49,416 bases of DNA from Cyanobacteria bacterium K_DeepCast_35m_m2_155 (GTDB lineage Bacteria > Cyanobacteriota > Cyanobacteriia > PCC-6307 > Cyanobiaceae): contig VGQS01000003.1 in assembly GCA_016882285.1 (NCBI GenBank), positions 1-49,416 of the forward strand, given 5' to 3'. Position 1 is the first letter of the stretch. Each line of letters begins with the position of its first letter. A program made the position numbers and the translations under genes. This document shows positions 9,134 to 18,915 of the stretch, in pieces. The notes beneath the pieces were generated by a model. It saw only the letters and a program-made list of their open reading frames with translations, ran no database searches and had not been told where the DNA came from.

Positions 9134-10060
9134 ATGACTGCCTCAACGCTGCAAGGAAGTGACGGCACACGCCGCCGCGGCAGCGATCCGATCAGCTGGT
9201 ACCTGGCCACCATTGGCCGCGAGCCCCTGCTCACCGCAGCCGAAGAGATCGAGCTGGGCAATCAGGTGCAGGCCATGATGCAGCTCACCGAGGCCGGCGA
9301 GCGCGAGTTCAGCGACCAGGAGCGCAAGAGCATTCGCATTGGCCGCCGTGCCAAGGCCCGCATGATGAAGGCCAACCTGCGCCTGGTGGTCAGCGTTGCC
9401 AAGAAGTACCAGGGCAAAGGCCTTGAACTGCTCGATCTGATTCAAGAAGGGTCGCTGGGCCTGGAGCGAGCGGTGGAAAAGTTCGACCCCACCCGCGGCT
9501 ACAAGTTCTCGACCTACGCCTTCTGGTGGATCCGGCAGTCGATGACGCGGGCCATCGCCTGCCAGTCGCGCACGATTCGGCTGCCAGTGCATCTGGGCGA
9601 GCGGCTCAGCGCGATTCGCAAGGTGAGCCTGGATCTGGCCCACAAACTGGGCGCCATGCCGAGCCGCCGCGAGATCGCCGAAGCCATGAACATGCCCATG
9701 GACGAACTCGATGGGCTGCTGCGCCAGGCGCTGACCACCTCAAGCCTCGATGCCCCGGTCAATGGCGACGAGGGTCGCAGCTTTTTGGGTGATCTGATTG
9801 CCGACAATGCCGATGAAGAGCCGCTCGATCGGGTCGAGCGGGGCATTCATCAGGAACAACTGGGACGCTGGCTCAGCCACCTGAGCGAACAGGAACGGCA
9901 TGTGCTGCAACTGCGCTTCGGGCTCGACGGCGAAGAGCGCCACACCCTGGCCGAAATCGGCCGCATGCTCGATGTCTCGCGCGAGCGCATCCGCCAGGTC
10001 GAGCTCAAGGCCCTGCGCAAGCTGCGCAACCTGACCCGCAGGCTGCCCAGCAACCTGTAG
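9134..10060 (+). CDS. Group 2 RNA polymerase sigma-70 factor
   Basis: A 308-residue RpoD-like, non-essential (group 2) sigma factor; cyanobacteria carry several to switch transcription with light and nutrients. Region 1.2 is DPISWYLATIGREPLL, region 2 includes ANLRLVVSVAKKYQGKGLEL and STYAFWWIRQSMTRAI (-10 recognition), and region 4 ends with a helix-turn-helix LDVSRERIRQVELKALRKL (-35 recognition). The acidic region 1.1 of the housekeeping factor is missing, which places it in group 2. ATG 9134 is preferred over GTG 9128 because GGGAG at 9124-9128 sits at the right distance. The promoters it serves cannot be read from sequence alone. Confidence 0.93.
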   Translation: MTASTLQGSDGTRRRGSDPISWYLATIGREPLLTAAEEIELGNQVQAMMQLTEAGEREFSDQERKSIRIGRRAKARMMKANLRLVVSVAKKYQGKGLELLDLIQEGSLGLERAVEKFDPTRGYKFSTYAFWWIRQSMTRAIACQSRTIRLPVHLGERLSAIRKVSLDLAHKLGAMPSRREIAEAMNMPMDELDGLLRQALTTSSLDAPVNGDEGRSFLGDLIADNADEEPLDRVERGIHQEQLGRWLSHLSEQERHVLQLRFGLDGEERHTLAEIGRMLDVSRERIRQVELKALRKLRNLTRRLPSNL

Positions 10061-10066
10061 ATCTGA

Positions 10067-11182
10067 TCAGTCTTCAGCCCAGATGTAGCGAGTCAGCTCT
10101 GCGGGTTTGGGCTCAGGCGCAGCCAGAGCGAACTCGACGCAGTCGGCCACCTCGGCGTCGATCTCTTTGTCGATGGCGGTCAGCTCATCGGCGGTGGCGA
10201 GCCCCTGCTCGACCAACTGGCCAGCGAGCCGCTTGATGGGGTCACGCTTGGCCCAGAACTCCTTCTCGGCTTCGGCGCGCAGTTCGTCGGGGTCAGCCAG
10301 GGAGTGGCCGCGGTAGCGATAGGTGAGGCACTCGAGCAGGGTCGGTCCCTCGCCGGCGCGGGCGCGCTCGATTGCCCGCTGAGCAGCACCGCGCACCGCC
10401 AGCACATCCATGCCGTCGACCTCTTCGCCGGCCATGCCGAACGCAGCCGCCTTGCGCCAGATCTCAGGGTCGCTGGTGGCGCGGTTGTGGTCCATGCCGA
10501 TGGCCCACTTGTTGTTCTCAACAACAAACAGGATCGGCAGCTTCCACAGCGCCGCCATGTTGAGGCATTCGTAGAACTGACCGATGTTGCAGGTGCCGTC
10601 GCCAAAGAAGGCCGCTGTCACCGCATCGCTGGAGGCATCGCCCAGGGCGTCACGCTTGTAGCGGCTGGTGAACGCCGCACCCAGGGCCACTGGAATGCCT
10701 TCACCGATGAAGGCATAGCCACCGAGCAGATGATGCTCTTTGGAGAACAGGTGCATCGAGCCGCCACGGCCCTTGCTGCACCCGGTCTCCTTACCGAACA
10801 GTTCGCTCATGACCTCGCGGGCCGGCACCCCTGCGCTCAGGGCATGCACGTGGTCGCGGTAGGTGCTGCAGAACCAGTCGTGCTGGGCTTTCATCGCCTT
10901 GATGACGCCCGTGCTGACGGCCTCCTGGCCGTTGTAGAGGTGCACGAAGCCAAACATCTTGCCGCGGTAGTACATCTCGGCGCACTTGTCTTCAAAGCGC
11001 CGCCCGAGAACCATGTCGCGGTAGAGCATCAGGCCCTCGTCGCGGCTGATCACCGCCGGGGCCGACGGATAGAGGTTCTCCAGTCGCTCGGCATGGGGGC
11101 CGGCCACATGGGTGGAATCGGCCGAGCAGGCGGGGGCACCAGAGGCGGCCGCGAGATCAGTGCTCATGTCTGCCTGGGTCAT
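10067..11182 (-). CDS. pdhA: Pyruvate dehydrogenase E1 component, alpha subunit
   Basis: The alpha subunit of the thiamine-diphosphate-dependent E1 decarboxylates pyruvate and passes the acetyl group to E2; the beta subunit must be encoded elsewhere. The 371-residue product carries the ThDP/Mg motif [18 protein letters not shown], the active-site entrance [19 protein letters not shown] and the phosphorylation-loop-like [15 protein letters not shown]. The ATG giving [11 protein letters not shown] is chosen; the open frame continues about 150 codons upstream, but that stretch overlaps the divergent ftn2 gene and has no family similarity. pdhA and ftn2 share the roughly 95-base region 11183-11277. 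Confidence 0.95.
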   Translation of the reverse strand: MTQADMSTDLAAASGAPACSADSTHVAGPHAERLENLYPSAPAVISRDEGLMLYRDMVLGRRFEDKCAEMYYRGKMFGFVHLYNGQEAVSTGVIKAMKAQHDWFCSTYRDHVHALSAGVPAREVMSELFGKETGCSKGRGGSMHLFSKEHHLLGGYAFIGEGIPVALGAAFTSRYKRDALGDASSDAVTAAFFGDGTCNIGQFYECLNMAALWKLPILFVVENNKWAIGMDHNRATSDPEIWRKAAAFGMAGEEVDGMDVLAVRGAAQRAIERARAGEGPTLLECLTYRYRGHSLADPDELRAEAEKEFWAKRDPIKRLAGQLVEQGLATADELTAIDKEIDAEVADCVEFALAAPEPKPAELTRYIWAED

Positions 11183-11277
11183 AGGGCAACTGTACGAGGT
11201 CCTTTCACAACTTCCGCGCAGGGGCAAGCCAAAACCGTTGACCCTGCTTACAGTCAGCGCCGAGATTGCGTCCAAGG

Positions 11278-13263
11278 TTGGAACTTCCGATCGATCACTT
11301 CCGGTTGCTCGGGGTGAGTCCAACCACCGATGCCCAGGCGGCGCTGCAGATGCTGCAGCTACGCCTCGATCGGGTGCCCAGTGACGGCTACAGCCTCGAA
11401 ACCCTTGATGCGCGCGCCGAACTGCTGCGCAACAGCGCCGATCTGCTCTCAGATCTGGCGCGGCGGCAGCGTTACGAAAGCGATCTGACCGCCCTGGGCA
11501 GTGGCGGAGCTGTGATTCCAGCTCTCGACGTTCCCAGCAGCCTCGAGGTGGGTGGACTGCTGCTGCTGCTGGAAGCCGGCCAACCGCTCGAATGCTTTGA
11601 ACTGGCCAGCCGCGCACTGCAGCCGCCGCGCGCACCGGCCCTGGGCAGCAGCCGCGAAAGCGATCTGACCTTGATCGCCGCCCAGGCGGTGTTGGCAGGG
11701 GCCGATGAACTGCAAAGCCAGCGCCGCTTTGAAGCCGCTGCCCAGCTGCTGCAACAGGGCCAGCAGCTGCTGCAGCGCACCGGCCAGCTGCCCCAACAGC
11801 GCCAGCAGCTCAGCGATGCCGTTGCCGCCATGGCCCCGTACCGGGTGCTCGATCTGTTGAGCCGCCCGCTGACGGCGACTGCCGAACGCGCCGAAGGCCT
11901 GCGCCTGCTGGCCGAGCTGGTGAGCAAGCGCGGCGGCCTCGATGGCCATGGCGATCAGCAGCTGAGCCGTGATGAATTTCAAACCTTCTTCAAACAGATC
12001 CGCAGCTTCCTGACGGTCCAGGAGCAGGTCGATCTGTTCACCAGTTGGGCTGACGGCTCACCGCTGGCCGACTTTTTGGCCACGACAGCCCTGACTGCTT
12101 CGGGCTTTGTGCAGCGCAAACCCGAGCGCATTGCCGCGGCACTGGCTCGGCTCGAGGCCAGCAGCCAGCGCGGCACCGAAACGCTCAAGGCCGCCCTGCA
12201 ACTGCTGCTGGGCCAGGTGGAACTGGCGCAGCAAAGCTTTCAAAGCGGCGCCAGCCCAGAGCTGCTGAGCTGGGCCGCCCAGCAGAGCAGTGATCCACTG
12301 GCGCAGCTGTGCGCCTACTGCAGCGACTGGCTCACGCGCGACGTGCTGCCCGGCTACCGCGATCTGGAGGCCGATGCCGACCTGGACGCCTACTTTGCCG
12401 ACCGCGACGTGCAGGCCTTCATCGAGGCCAAAGACCCAGGCGCCGCAGCCCCTGAGGCACCAACGTCAGTGGCGAGCAGCAATCCCTTCGAAGGGCTGTT
12501 CAGCAGCCTTGGCCTGCAGGGCAGCGAGGCTGCCAGCGCAGACGCGGTGTTGCAAAGCCCCCCGCCTGAAGCGCTCTTTGATGACGACGAGCTCGCTGAG
12601 CTGGACGCCTCTGCAGAGGACGAATCAGTCGGCTTTGCTCCGCCATGGCGCACTTGGCAGCTGCCGGCCTGGAGCCTGCCCCAGTGGCCCCACGAGCGCT
12701 GGAAGCAGGCTGCCGCCGTTGCGCTGGGCGCCGGGGTGCTGGCGGGCGCGGGTGCACTGATCGTGCGCCAGAGCTGGCGGGCGCCCCAAGCGCTGGTGGT
12801 GCAGCCCGCTGCCGTGCCCGCCCAACCAGCGGCCCCTGCAGCCCCTGTTGCCCCCGCGCAGGAGCTGCCGCTGAGCGCGGCTGAACCAAGCGATGGGCAG
12901 CTCAAGGCACTGCTCGAAGCCTGGCTCGCCGCCAAAGCTGCCGTGCTGGCCGGCCGCGACAGCACCCTGCCGCTGGCTGATCTAGCCCGCCCGAGCCAGG
13001 TGCAGCGGCTCGAGGCTGAGCGCAGCAGCGATGCGGCCCGCGGCGAGACCCAACGCGTTGAGGCCACGGTGAGCAGCTTTGAGGTGCTCGAGCGCAGCCC
13101 CAATCGCATCGCCGCGCGCGTCAGCCTGGCCTACAGCGACAGCCGCCTGAGCAGCACTGGCGCCACCCTCGCCCGCACCGACGCCACGACCCTGGTCAAC
13201 CGTTATGTGTTTGCCCGCGATGGCGGCACTTGGCGCCTGGTGGCCTTCAGCCGAACCAGCTGA
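11278..13263 (+). CDS. ftn2: Cell division protein Ftn2/ZipN (ARC6-like)
   Basis: ARC6/Ftn2 anchors and stabilises the FtsZ ring at the cytoplasmic membrane in cyanobacteria and chloroplasts. The N-terminus ([20 protein letters not shown]) is a divergent J-like domain. A long helical middle follows, with EWLAR-like repeats replaced by Gln/Leu-rich helices. A single membrane segment lies around residues 480-500 ([17 protein letters not shown]), then an Ala/Pro-rich linker and a C-terminal IMS domain (about 540-661, with [18 protein letters not shown] and [17 protein letters not shown]). Start: TTG 11278 gives the expected [11 protein letters not shown] 11266 is an alternative. Total 661 residues, in the family range. 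Confidence 0.88.
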   Translation: MELPIDHFRLLGVSPTTDAQAALQMLQLRLDRVPSDGYSLETLDARAELLRNSADLLSDLARRQRYESDLTALGSGGAVIPALDVPSSLEVGGLLLLLEAGQPLECFELASRALQPPRAPALGSSRESDLTLIAAQAVLAGADELQSQRRFEAAAQLLQQGQQLLQRTGQLPQQRQQLSDAVAAMAPYRVLDLLSRPLTATAERAEGLRLLAELVSKRGGLDGHGDQQLSRDEFQTFFKQIRSFLTVQEQVDLFTSWADGSPLADFLATTALTASGFVQRKPERIAAALARLEASSQRGTETLKAALQLLLGQVELAQQSFQSGASPELLSWAAQQSSDPLAQLCAYCSDWLTRDVLPGYRDLEADADLDAYFADRDVQAFIEAKDPGAAAPEAPTSVASSNPFEGLFSSLGLQGSEAASADAVLQSPPPEALFDDDELAELDASAEDESVGFAPPWRTWQLPAWSLPQWPHERWKQAAAVALGAGVLAGAGALIVRQSWRAPQALVVQPAAVPAQPAAPAAPVAPAQELPLSAAEPSDGQLKALLEAWLAAKAAVLAGRDSTLPLADLARPSQVQRLEAERSSDAARGETQRVEATVSSFEVLERSPNRIAARVSLAYSDSRLSSTGATLARTDATTLVNRYVFARDGGTWRLVAFSRTS

Positions 13264-13322
13264 GTCAACAGCGCCTGCAGCCTTGACTTTTTACGATCGG
13301 ATCACTTCTCGGCTCCTTTGCG

Positions 13323-14792
13323 GTGTTTGACGAGCTTTCGGCGCGGTTTGAAGAGGCGGTCAAGAGCCTCAGGGGCCAGGCCACGATCAGCGACACCAAC
13401 GTTGAAGGCGCGCTCAAGGATGTGCGCCGCGCCCTGCTCGAGGCCGATGTCAGCCTGCCGGTGGTGCGCGAGTTCGTCGACGAGGTGCGGCGCAAGGCCG
13501 TCGGCACCGAGGTGGTGCGCGGCATCAGCCCCGATCAGAAGTTCATTCAGGTGGTCCACGACCAGCTGGTCGAAACCATGGGCGGCGAGAACGCGCCCCT
13601 GGCCGCCAGCGGCAAGGCGGGAGAGCCCTCGGTTGTGCTGATGGCAGGTCTGCAGGGCGCGGGCAAAACGACTGCCACTGCCAAACTCGGTCTGCACCTC
13701 AAAGAACAAGGCCGCAAGGCGCTGCTGGTGGCAGCCGACGTCTACAGGCCGGCCGCGATCGACCAGCTGCAGACGCTGGGGGGCCAGATCGGCGTTGAGG
13801 TGTTCAGCCTCGGCGCCGAGGCCAAACCCGAAGACATCGCCGCCGCCGGCATTGCCAAGGCCAAGGCCGAAGACTTCGACACGGTGCTGATCGACACCGC
13901 CGGTCGCCTGCAGATCGACGCGGCGATGATGGAAGAGATGGTGCGGATCCGCACCACCGCCCAGCCCGATGAGGTGCTGCTGGTGGTCGATTCGATGATC
14001 GGCCAGGAGGCCGCCGAGCTCACCCGCGCCTTCCATGAGCAGGTGGGCATCACCGGCGCCGTGCTCACCAAGCTCGACGGCGACTCGCGTGGCGGCGCGG
14101 CCCTGTCGATCCGCAAGGTGAGCGGCGCGCCGATCAAGTTCATCGGCACCGGTGAAAAGGTCGAGGCGCTGCAGCCCTTTCACCCTGAGCGCATGGCCAG
14201 CCGCATCCTCGGCATGGGCGATGTGCTCACCCTGGTCGAAAAGGCCACCAAGGAGGTCGAGCTGGCCGACGTCGAGCGCATGCAGCGCAAGCTGCAGGAG
14301 GCCTCGTTCGACTTCTCTGACTTTGTGCAGCAGATGCGCCTGATCAAGCGCATGGGCTCGCTGGGCGGGCTGATGAAAATGATCCCGGGCATGAACAAGA
14401 TCGACGACGGCATGCTCAAACAAGGTGAAGAGCAGCTCAAAAAAATCGAGGCCATGATCGGCTCGATGACCGAGGCCGAGCGCCAGGATCCAGACCTGTT
14501 GGCAGCCAACCCATCGCGGCGGCGGCGCATCGCCAGCGGCTGTGGGCACACGGCCAGCGAGGTCGACAAGGTGCTGGCCGACTTTCAGAAGATGCGCGGT
14601 TTCATGCAGCAGATGACCCGCGGCGGCGGCATGCCCGGGATGCCAGGCCTGCCCGGCATGGGCGGCGGAATGCCAGGCATGCCCGGAATGTCCGGTATGG
14701 GTGGCATGGGTGGCATGGGTGGTCAAGGCGGCGGCGGGTCCCGCAAAGCCCACCGCCCCCCAAAAAAGAAAAAGGGGTTTGGGGACCTCTGA
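13323..14792 (+). CDS. ffh: Signal recognition particle protein Ffh
   Basis: Ffh binds 4.5S RNA and hydrophobic signal sequences and delivers ribosomes to FtsY at the membrane. The N domain occupies about 1-100. The GTPase G1 loop GLQGAGKTT is at 109-117, with [14 protein letters not shown] and [13 protein letters not shown] as further G motifs. The M domain begins near residue 330 and includes MKMIPGMNK. The C-terminus has a long Met/Gly/Pro-rich tract at about residues 436-467, then a basic tail ending [12 protein letters not shown] start; no better in-frame start exists. It is followed after 47 bases by rpsP, and ffh-rpsP-phoH is likely one transcription unit. Confidence 0.97.
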   Translation: MFDELSARFEEAVKSLRGQATISDTNVEGALKDVRRALLEADVSLPVVREFVDEVRRKAVGTEVVRGISPDQKFIQVVHDQLVETMGGENAPLAASGKAGEPSVVLMAGLQGAGKTTATAKLGLHLKEQGRKALLVAADVYRPAAIDQLQTLGGQIGVEVFSLGAEAKPEDIAAAGIAKAKAEDFDTVLIDTAGRLQIDAAMMEEMVRIRTTAQPDEVLLVVDSMIGQEAAELTRAFHEQVGITGAVLTKLDGDSRGGAALSIRKVSGAPIKFIGTGEKVEALQPFHPERMASRILGMGDVLTLVEKATKEVELADVERMQRKLQEASFDFSDFVQQMRLIKRMGSLGGLMKMIPGMNKIDDGMLKQGEEQLKKIEAMIGSMTEAERQDPDLLAANPSRRRRIASGCGHTASEVDKVLADFQKMRGFMQQMTRGGGMPGMPGLPGMGGGMPGMPGMSGMGGMGGMGGQGGGGSRKAHRPPKKKKGFGDL

Positions 14793-14839
14793 CCCCAGGC
14801 GGTACACTTTTCGTTCGGACATCCACCGGCACGGCCACA

Positions 14840-15265
14840 ATGATCAAGCTCCGCCTGAAGCGGTTCGGTAAGAAGCGGGAAGCGAGCTTCCGCCTCGTGG
14901 CCACCAACAGCACCTCGCGCCGCGACGGACGCCCCCTGCAGGAGCTGGGTTTCTACAACCCCCGCACCAAAGAGACGCGCCTCGATGCCGAAGCCATTCG
15001 TCATCGCCTGAGCCAGGGCGCCCAGCCGACCGACAGCGTGCGCTCGCTGCTTGAGAAGGGTGGTCTGCTTGAGAAGACCGTGCGCCACGCCGAGGTGGTG
15101 GGCAAGCAGAAGCAGGCCATCGCCCGCGAAGCTGCTGCCAAGCAAGCCGCTAAAGACGCTGCTGCTGCCAAGGCTGCTGAGGCAGCCGCCGCCAAAGAGG
15201 CCGCTGAAGCTGCTGCCGCTGCAGAGGCCGAGCCCCCTGCCGAAGAGGCTGCCGCCGAAGCCTGA
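14840..15265 (+). CDS. rpsP: 30S ribosomal protein bS16 with a long Ala-rich tail
   Basis: The first 80 or so residues are a standard bS16 ([20 protein letters not shown], then LGFYNPRT), which helps assemble the 5' domain of 16S rRNA. From about residue 90 to 141 there is an extension made almost only of Ala, Glu and Lys, predicted to be a long charged helix and absent from the E. coli protein (82 residues). Such tails occur in other cyanobacterial bS16 proteins; a function is not known to me. The gene is between ffh and phoH, 12 bases before phoH. Confidence 0.97.
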   Translation: MIKLRLKRFGKKREASFRLVATNSTSRRDGRPLQELGFYNPRTKETRLDAEAIRHRLSQGAQPTDSVRSLLEKGGLLEKTVRHAEVVGKQKQAIAREAAAKQAAKDAAAAKAAEAAAAKEAAEAAAAAEAEPPAEEAAAEA

Positions 15266-15277
15266 ACCACGCACTAG

Positions 15278-16279
15278 ATGGCTGGGGCCAACTGGGTTCT
15301 GCCGCTTGACGATCCCGAATCGGCCCTGGCCCTGGCGGGTGAAGCCGAAACCAACCTGCGCCGCATTGAAGCGCTCACAGGCACGTCGCTTGTTCTGCGG
15401 GGTCTTGATTTAGTCGTGCGCGGCACCCAGAGCCAATTGGAGCGCTCTGCCGCCTTGATCGAACTGCTCAGGCCCATTTGGGGTGAGGGCCAGAGCATTG
15501 GCGCTGTTGATCTGCAGACGGCGCTCACCGCCCTCGACACCGGCCGCGGCGAAGAGCATCAGCAACTCGGCAAACAGGTGCTGGCGCGCAGTACGAGCGG
15601 CCGGCTGCTGCGGCCCCGCACCCTGCGGCAAAAGTCGTATGTCGAGGCCATGGAGCGCCACGACCTGACCGTGGCCCTGGGCCCGGCCGGCACCGGCAAG
15701 ACCTTTCTGGCCACCGTGCTGGCGGTGCGCATGCTGCAGGAGCGCAAGGTCGAAAAGCTGATCCTGACCCGCCCGGCCGTCGAAGCCGGCGAACGCCTGG
15801 GCTTTCTGCCGGGTGATCTGCAGCAGAAGGTCGACCCCTACCTGCGTCCCCTGTATGACGCGCTGCACACCCTGCTGGGCCCCGAAAAGGTGGCGGCCCT
15901 GCTCGAGAAGGGCGTCATCGAGATCGCACCGCTGGCCTACATGCGTGGCCGCACCCTGGCTGATGCCTTTGTGATTCTCGATGAGGCTCAGAACACCACC
16001 ACCGCGCAGATGCGCATGGTGCTCACCCGTCTGGGCGAGCACTCGCGCATGGTGGTGACCGGTGACCCCACCCAGATCGACCTTCCAGCGGGGGTGACCA
16101 GCGGCCTGCAGGAAGCTGCCGAGGTGCTCGAGGGCATCGAGGGCGTGGCCATCTGCCGGCTCACCGCCACCGACGTGGTGCGCCACCCGCTGGTGCAGCG
16201 CCTGGTCAATGCCTATGCCGAACGCGACAAACGCAACGGCGGCCCCAGCTCCACCAGGCCCGCGGCCAACCGCCGCTAA
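15278..16279 (+). CDS. phoH: PhoH-family ATPase
   Basis: A cytoplasmic P-loop ATPase of the PhoH family. Proposed roles are RNA metabolism and the phosphate-starvation response, but the biochemical task is not settled. The Walker A GPAGTGKT is at residues 135-142 and the Walker B FVILDEAQN near 230, followed by GDPTQIDLP. The 333-residue length and the N-terminal KH-like segment (about 20-70) are standard. It is 12 bases downstream of rpsP. A perfect 7-bp hairpin follows at 16291-16315. Confidence 0.95.
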   Translation: MAGANWVLPLDDPESALALAGEAETNLRRIEALTGTSLVLRGLDLVVRGTQSQLERSAALIELLRPIWGEGQSIGAVDLQTALTALDTGRGEEHQQLGKQVLARSTSGRLLRPRTLRQKSYVEAMERHDLTVALGPAGTGKTFLATVLAVRMLQERKVEKLILTRPAVEAGERLGFLPGDLQQKVDPYLRPLYDALHTLLGPEKVAALLEKGVIEIAPLAYMRGRTLADAFVILDEAQNTTTAQMRMVLTRLGEHSRMVVTGDPTQIDLPAGVTSGLQEAAEVLEGIEGVAICRLTATDVVRHPLVQRLVNAYAERDKRNGGPSSTRPAANRR

Positions 16280-16290
16280 AGCAGCCCTTG

Positions 16291-16315
16291 GGATCTCGAA
16301 CCCTTAGGGAGATCC
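16291..16315. repeat. Perfect 7-bp inverted repeat 3' of phoH
   Basis: GGATCTC and GAGATCC enclose an 11-base loop that itself contains CC..GG. It starts 12 bases after the phoH stop and has no T tract on either side, so it is not a standard terminator. It could mark a processed 3' end or protect the transcript. Confidence 0.35.
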
Positions 16316-16396
16316 ACACCTCAGAGCGCTAAGGCCACCCTGCAAAGCCTGGCCATCGCTGGCAGGATGGACGCAGTTCCTCCTCCCTGGACCGAC

Positions 16397-17134
16397 ATGC
16401 CGGCCAGCAGCAATTTCCAACAGGCCATCCGCGAGGCGCAAAGCAGCGCCCTGGTGGGGCCCAACGTCGTCAACAAGGCCCTGCCCTACGTGGGCGGCGG
16501 CATGGTGCTCACCGCCGGTGGCGTGCTGGGCGGCCTTGCCCTCATGGCCTCAAACGCAGCGCTGTTCATGCCGCTGTTCTGGGTCGCCCTGATCGGCAAC
16601 TTCATTCTGTTTTTCGTGGCCCAGAACATCGCCAAAAAAGGTGATAACGCCACAGCCCTGCCGCTGCTTGCGGCCTACAGCCTGATCACCGGTTTCACCC
16701 TGAGTGGCATCGTCGGCTATGCCGTTGCCGCTGCTGGCATCGGTGCTGTTGGCACCGCAGCCCTGGCCACCGGCATCACCTTTGTGGTGGCCTCGGTGAT
16801 GGGACGCCGCATGAGCGACAACGTCGGTCAGGCCCTGAGCGGCGTTGTCGGTCTGGGCATTTTGGGCCTGGTGATCGCCATGTTTGTGCAGATCATCGGC
16901 AGCTTCTTTGCCCCTGGCATGTTCACCACCGGCGGCTTTGAGCTCGCCATCGCCGGCTTTGGCACCGTGCTGTTTGTGGGAGCCGCGTTCGTCGACTTCT
17001 ACACCATGCCCCGCATGTACCGCGACGACCAGTACCTGGCCGGCGCCCTGGGCATGTACCTGACCTACATCAACCTGTTCATCTTCATTCTCCGCCTGGT
17101 GATCGCCCTGCAGGGCGGCGGCCGCCGCGACTGA
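16397..17134 (+). CDS. Bax inhibitor-1 / YccA-family membrane protein
   Basis: An integral membrane protein of the BI-1 family, which includes YccA (a modulator of FtsH) and the pH-dependent calcium-leak channel BsYetJ. Six to seven hydrophobic helices are visible from about residue 35 (for example MVLTAGGVLGGLALM and the region LITGFTLSGIVGYAV). The family-typical C-terminal half has VDFYTMPRMYRDDQY before the last helix, with aspartates in the position of the BI-1 pH sensor. I prefer ATG 16397 (MPASSNFQQ, 245 residues); ATG 16367 would add 10 residues. An ftsH is encoded at 39 kb, a possible functional partner by family knowledge only. Confidence 0.88.
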   Translation: MPASSNFQQAIREAQSSALVGPNVVNKALPYVGGGMVLTAGGVLGGLALMASNAALFMPLFWVALIGNFILFFVAQNIAKKGDNATALPLLAAYSLITGFTLSGIVGYAVAAAGIGAVGTAALATGITFVVASVMGRRMSDNVGQALSGVVGLGILGLVIAMFVQIIGSFFAPGMFTTGGFELAIAGFGTVLFVGAAFVDFYTMPRMYRDDQYLAGALGMYLTYINLFIFILRLVIALQGGGRRD

Positions 17135-17143
17135 AGTCAGGGC

Positions 17144-17686
17144 TCACTCAGCCACAGCGTCCACAGCCGCCGCAATGGCGGCTTTTTGCTGGGCGTCGTA
17201 GCCCCAGCGCTCGAGAAACGCCACATCGTCGCCCTGGTTCGAGGCGGCAGCGGCGAACAGGGTCTCCAGGCGCGCCTTGACCGCCGCACCCGGCAGCAGC
17301 CGCAGCAGCTCGGTGCAACGGGCCGCCACCCGCTCAGAAGCCCCCTGCTGACTGGTGTCACCAGCGCGCTGATGATGCAGCGCCATGGCGGTGCTCATCG
17401 CCAGGTTGCGGGCACTGAGGTCCACCACCCCCTCGCCAGCGGCAGCCAGCTGGGCAACCAGGGGCTCGGGCAAGCGGTCCATCAGCGGGCAATCACCCGC
17501 CAGGCTCACCACAAAGAAGCCACGAGCGCCATCGCGGCTGGCCACCAGTTCACCAACCCGATCGGCGAGCACCTCATCACTGAGTTCTCCGGTGTCCCAG
17601 AGGCCAAGCCACTGGACGGTGATCTCCATGGCCTGCTGGAACGTGGGCTCTTGAGGATGCATCGCAACGGCAGCGGGATCGGTCAT
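17144..17686 (-). CDS. Conserved-looking hypothetical protein
   Basis: A 180-residue soluble, mostly helical protein with no signal peptide or membrane segment. Recognisable stretches such as AMEITVQWLGLWDTGELSDEV and ARGFFVVSLAGDCPLMD do not match a family I can name. It is convergent with the BI-1 gene (9 bases apart) and divergent from era, with the TGACCATGGTCA tandem palindrome roughly 95 bases upstream of its start. An alternative start at an internal Met (MHPQEPTFQQ) would shorten it by 8 residues. Confidence 0.7.
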   Translation of the reverse strand: MTDPAAVAMHPQEPTFQQAMEITVQWLGLWDTGELSDEVLADRVGELVASRDGARGFFVVSLAGDCPLMDRLPEPLVAQLAAAGEGVVDLSARNLAMSTAMALHHQRAGDTSQQGASERVAARCTELLRLLPGAAVKARLETLFAAAASNQGDDVAFLERWGYDAQQKAAIAAAVDAVAE

Positions 17687-17779
17687 CGAGGCAAGCGGGC
17701 AAGGCCGCCTGTGCGCCTATCCACCCTAGTGTTTGCAGGTGATCTGAGCGTCAAGGGCGGCATCATTATTGATCGCTTG

Positions 17780-17810
17780 TGCAGTTGACCATGGTCATGA
17801 CCATGGTCAC
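17780..17810. repeat. Tandem TGACCATGGTCA palindrome, copy 1
   Basis: A 31-base element, TGCAGT followed by two overlapping copies of the perfect palindrome TGACCATGGTCA and a final C. The identical 31 bases recur at 45358-45388, and a single-unit version lies at 34381-34406. Here it is between two divergent genes, the hypothetical gene ending transcription at 17144 and era. A TGCA also follows shortly downstream, making the outer context symmetric. It looks like an operator or a small dispersed repeat; which one cannot be decided here. Confidence 0.8.
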
Positions 17811-17907
17811 TTGCAGGAGAGTCGTGGCAGGCAACCCGCCCCGCGAGAGCTGCGATCGCCGCGAACACGCCTGTGCCCCCACAGGGCCTGATCCGTAGGG
17901 TGAAGGG

Positions 17908-18903
17908 ATGGAGCCAGCCCCACCCAGCGCGTCAAACCCGCCCCCTGACGATGTGGCAGCAGAGAGCTTCCAACTGGGGCAGAGCCCGCCGGGCTTTCGC
18001 TCGGGCTTTGTCGCCCTGGTGGGGCGGCCCAACGTGGGCAAATCGACCCTGCTGAACCAGCTAGTGGGGGAGAAGGTGGCGATCACCTCACCGATCGCCC
18101 AGACCACCCGCAACCGCCTGCGGGCGATCCTCACCACCCCACAAGCCCAGCTGGTGCTGGTCGATACACCGGGCATCCACAAGCCCCACCACCTGCTGGG
18201 CGAGCGCCTGGTGCAGAGCGCCCGCGGCGCCATCGGCGAGGTGGATCAGGTGTTGCTGCTGGTCGATGGCAGCCAGATGGCCGGCCGCGGCGATGGCTTC
18301 ATCGTTGAGTTGCTGGCCCGCACCAGGGTGCCGGTGCAGGTAGCCCTCAACAAATGGGACCAGGTCGCCCCCGATCAAGCCGCTGAGCTCGAGGCCAGTT
18401 ACCACGACCTGTTAGCGGGTGAGGGCGAACGCGCGCCGCTGGCGTGGCCATTGCACCGGGTCAGCGCCCTCAACGGCGAGGGCACCAGCTCCCTGGTGCG
18501 TGCCCTGGCGTCCCAGCTACCCGAGGGACCGCACCTGTACCCACCCGATGCCGTCAGCGATCAGCCCGAACAGCTGCTGCTGGCCGAGCTGATCCGCGAG
18601 CAGGTGCTCACCCACACCCGCGAAGAGGTGCCCCACTCGGTGGCGGTGCAGATCGAGCGCATCGTTGACGACGGCCCGCGGACCGCCGTGCTGGCCACGG
18701 TGCTGGTGGAGCGCAGCAGCCAGAAGGGCATCCTGATCGGCAAGGGGGGACGCATGCTGCGCGAGATCGGCAGCGGCGCCCGCGCCCAGATGCAGAAGCT
18801 GATTGATGGTCCGGTGTATCTGGAGCTGTTTGTGAAGGTGGTGCCGGGCTGGCGCCGCAGTGCCGCGCGGCTGGCCGAACTGGGCTACCGGGGCGACAGC
18901 TGA
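17908..18903 (+). CDS. era: GTPase Era
   Basis: Era binds the 3' end of 16S rRNA and is needed for 30S subunit maturation. The G1 motif GRPNVGKS is at residues 39-46, DTPGIHKPHH gives G3, and NKWDQ gives G4. The C-terminal KH RNA-binding domain includes GILIGKGGRMLREIG and VYLELFVKVVPGW. About 30 residues precede the G domain, slightly longer than in E. coli (301). Ordinary in every other respect. The bilin lyase gene starts 12 bases later. Confidence 0.97.
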   Translation: MEPAPPSASNPPPDDVAAESFQLGQSPPGFRSGFVALVGRPNVGKSTLLNQLVGEKVAITSPIAQTTRNRLRAILTTPQAQLVLVDTPGIHKPHHLLGERLVQSARGAIGEVDQVLLLVDGSQMAGRGDGFIVELLARTRVPVQVALNKWDQVAPDQAAELEASYHDLLAGEGERAPLAWPLHRVSALNGEGTSSLVRALASQLPEGPHLYPPDAVSDQPEQLLLAELIREQVLTHTREEVPHSVAVQIERIVDDGPRTAVLATVLVERSSQKGILIGKGGRMLREIGSGARAQMQKLIDGPVYLELFVKVVPGWRRSAARLAELGYRGDS

Positions 18904-18915
18904 GAGAATCGCCCC

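Noticed and set aside
11183-11635. N-terminal extension of pdhA by about 150 codons
   Set aside because: It overlaps the divergent ftn2 gene, is Arg/Ala-rich and has no counterpart in E1 alpha subunits.
14600-14737. Met/Gly-rich repeats at the end of ffh as a novel low-complexity element
   Set aside because: Met/Gly-rich M-domain tails are common in Ffh proteins.
13302-14840. Long minus-strand open frame (over 500 codons) opposite ffh
   Set aside because: It is the His/Asp-rich shadow of a GC-rich coding sequence; ffh on the plus strand is certain.
17852-17859. HIP1 octamers (GCGATCGC) here and at a few other places
   Set aside because: They are seen sporadically and not clearly enriched; without counts they say nothing special.
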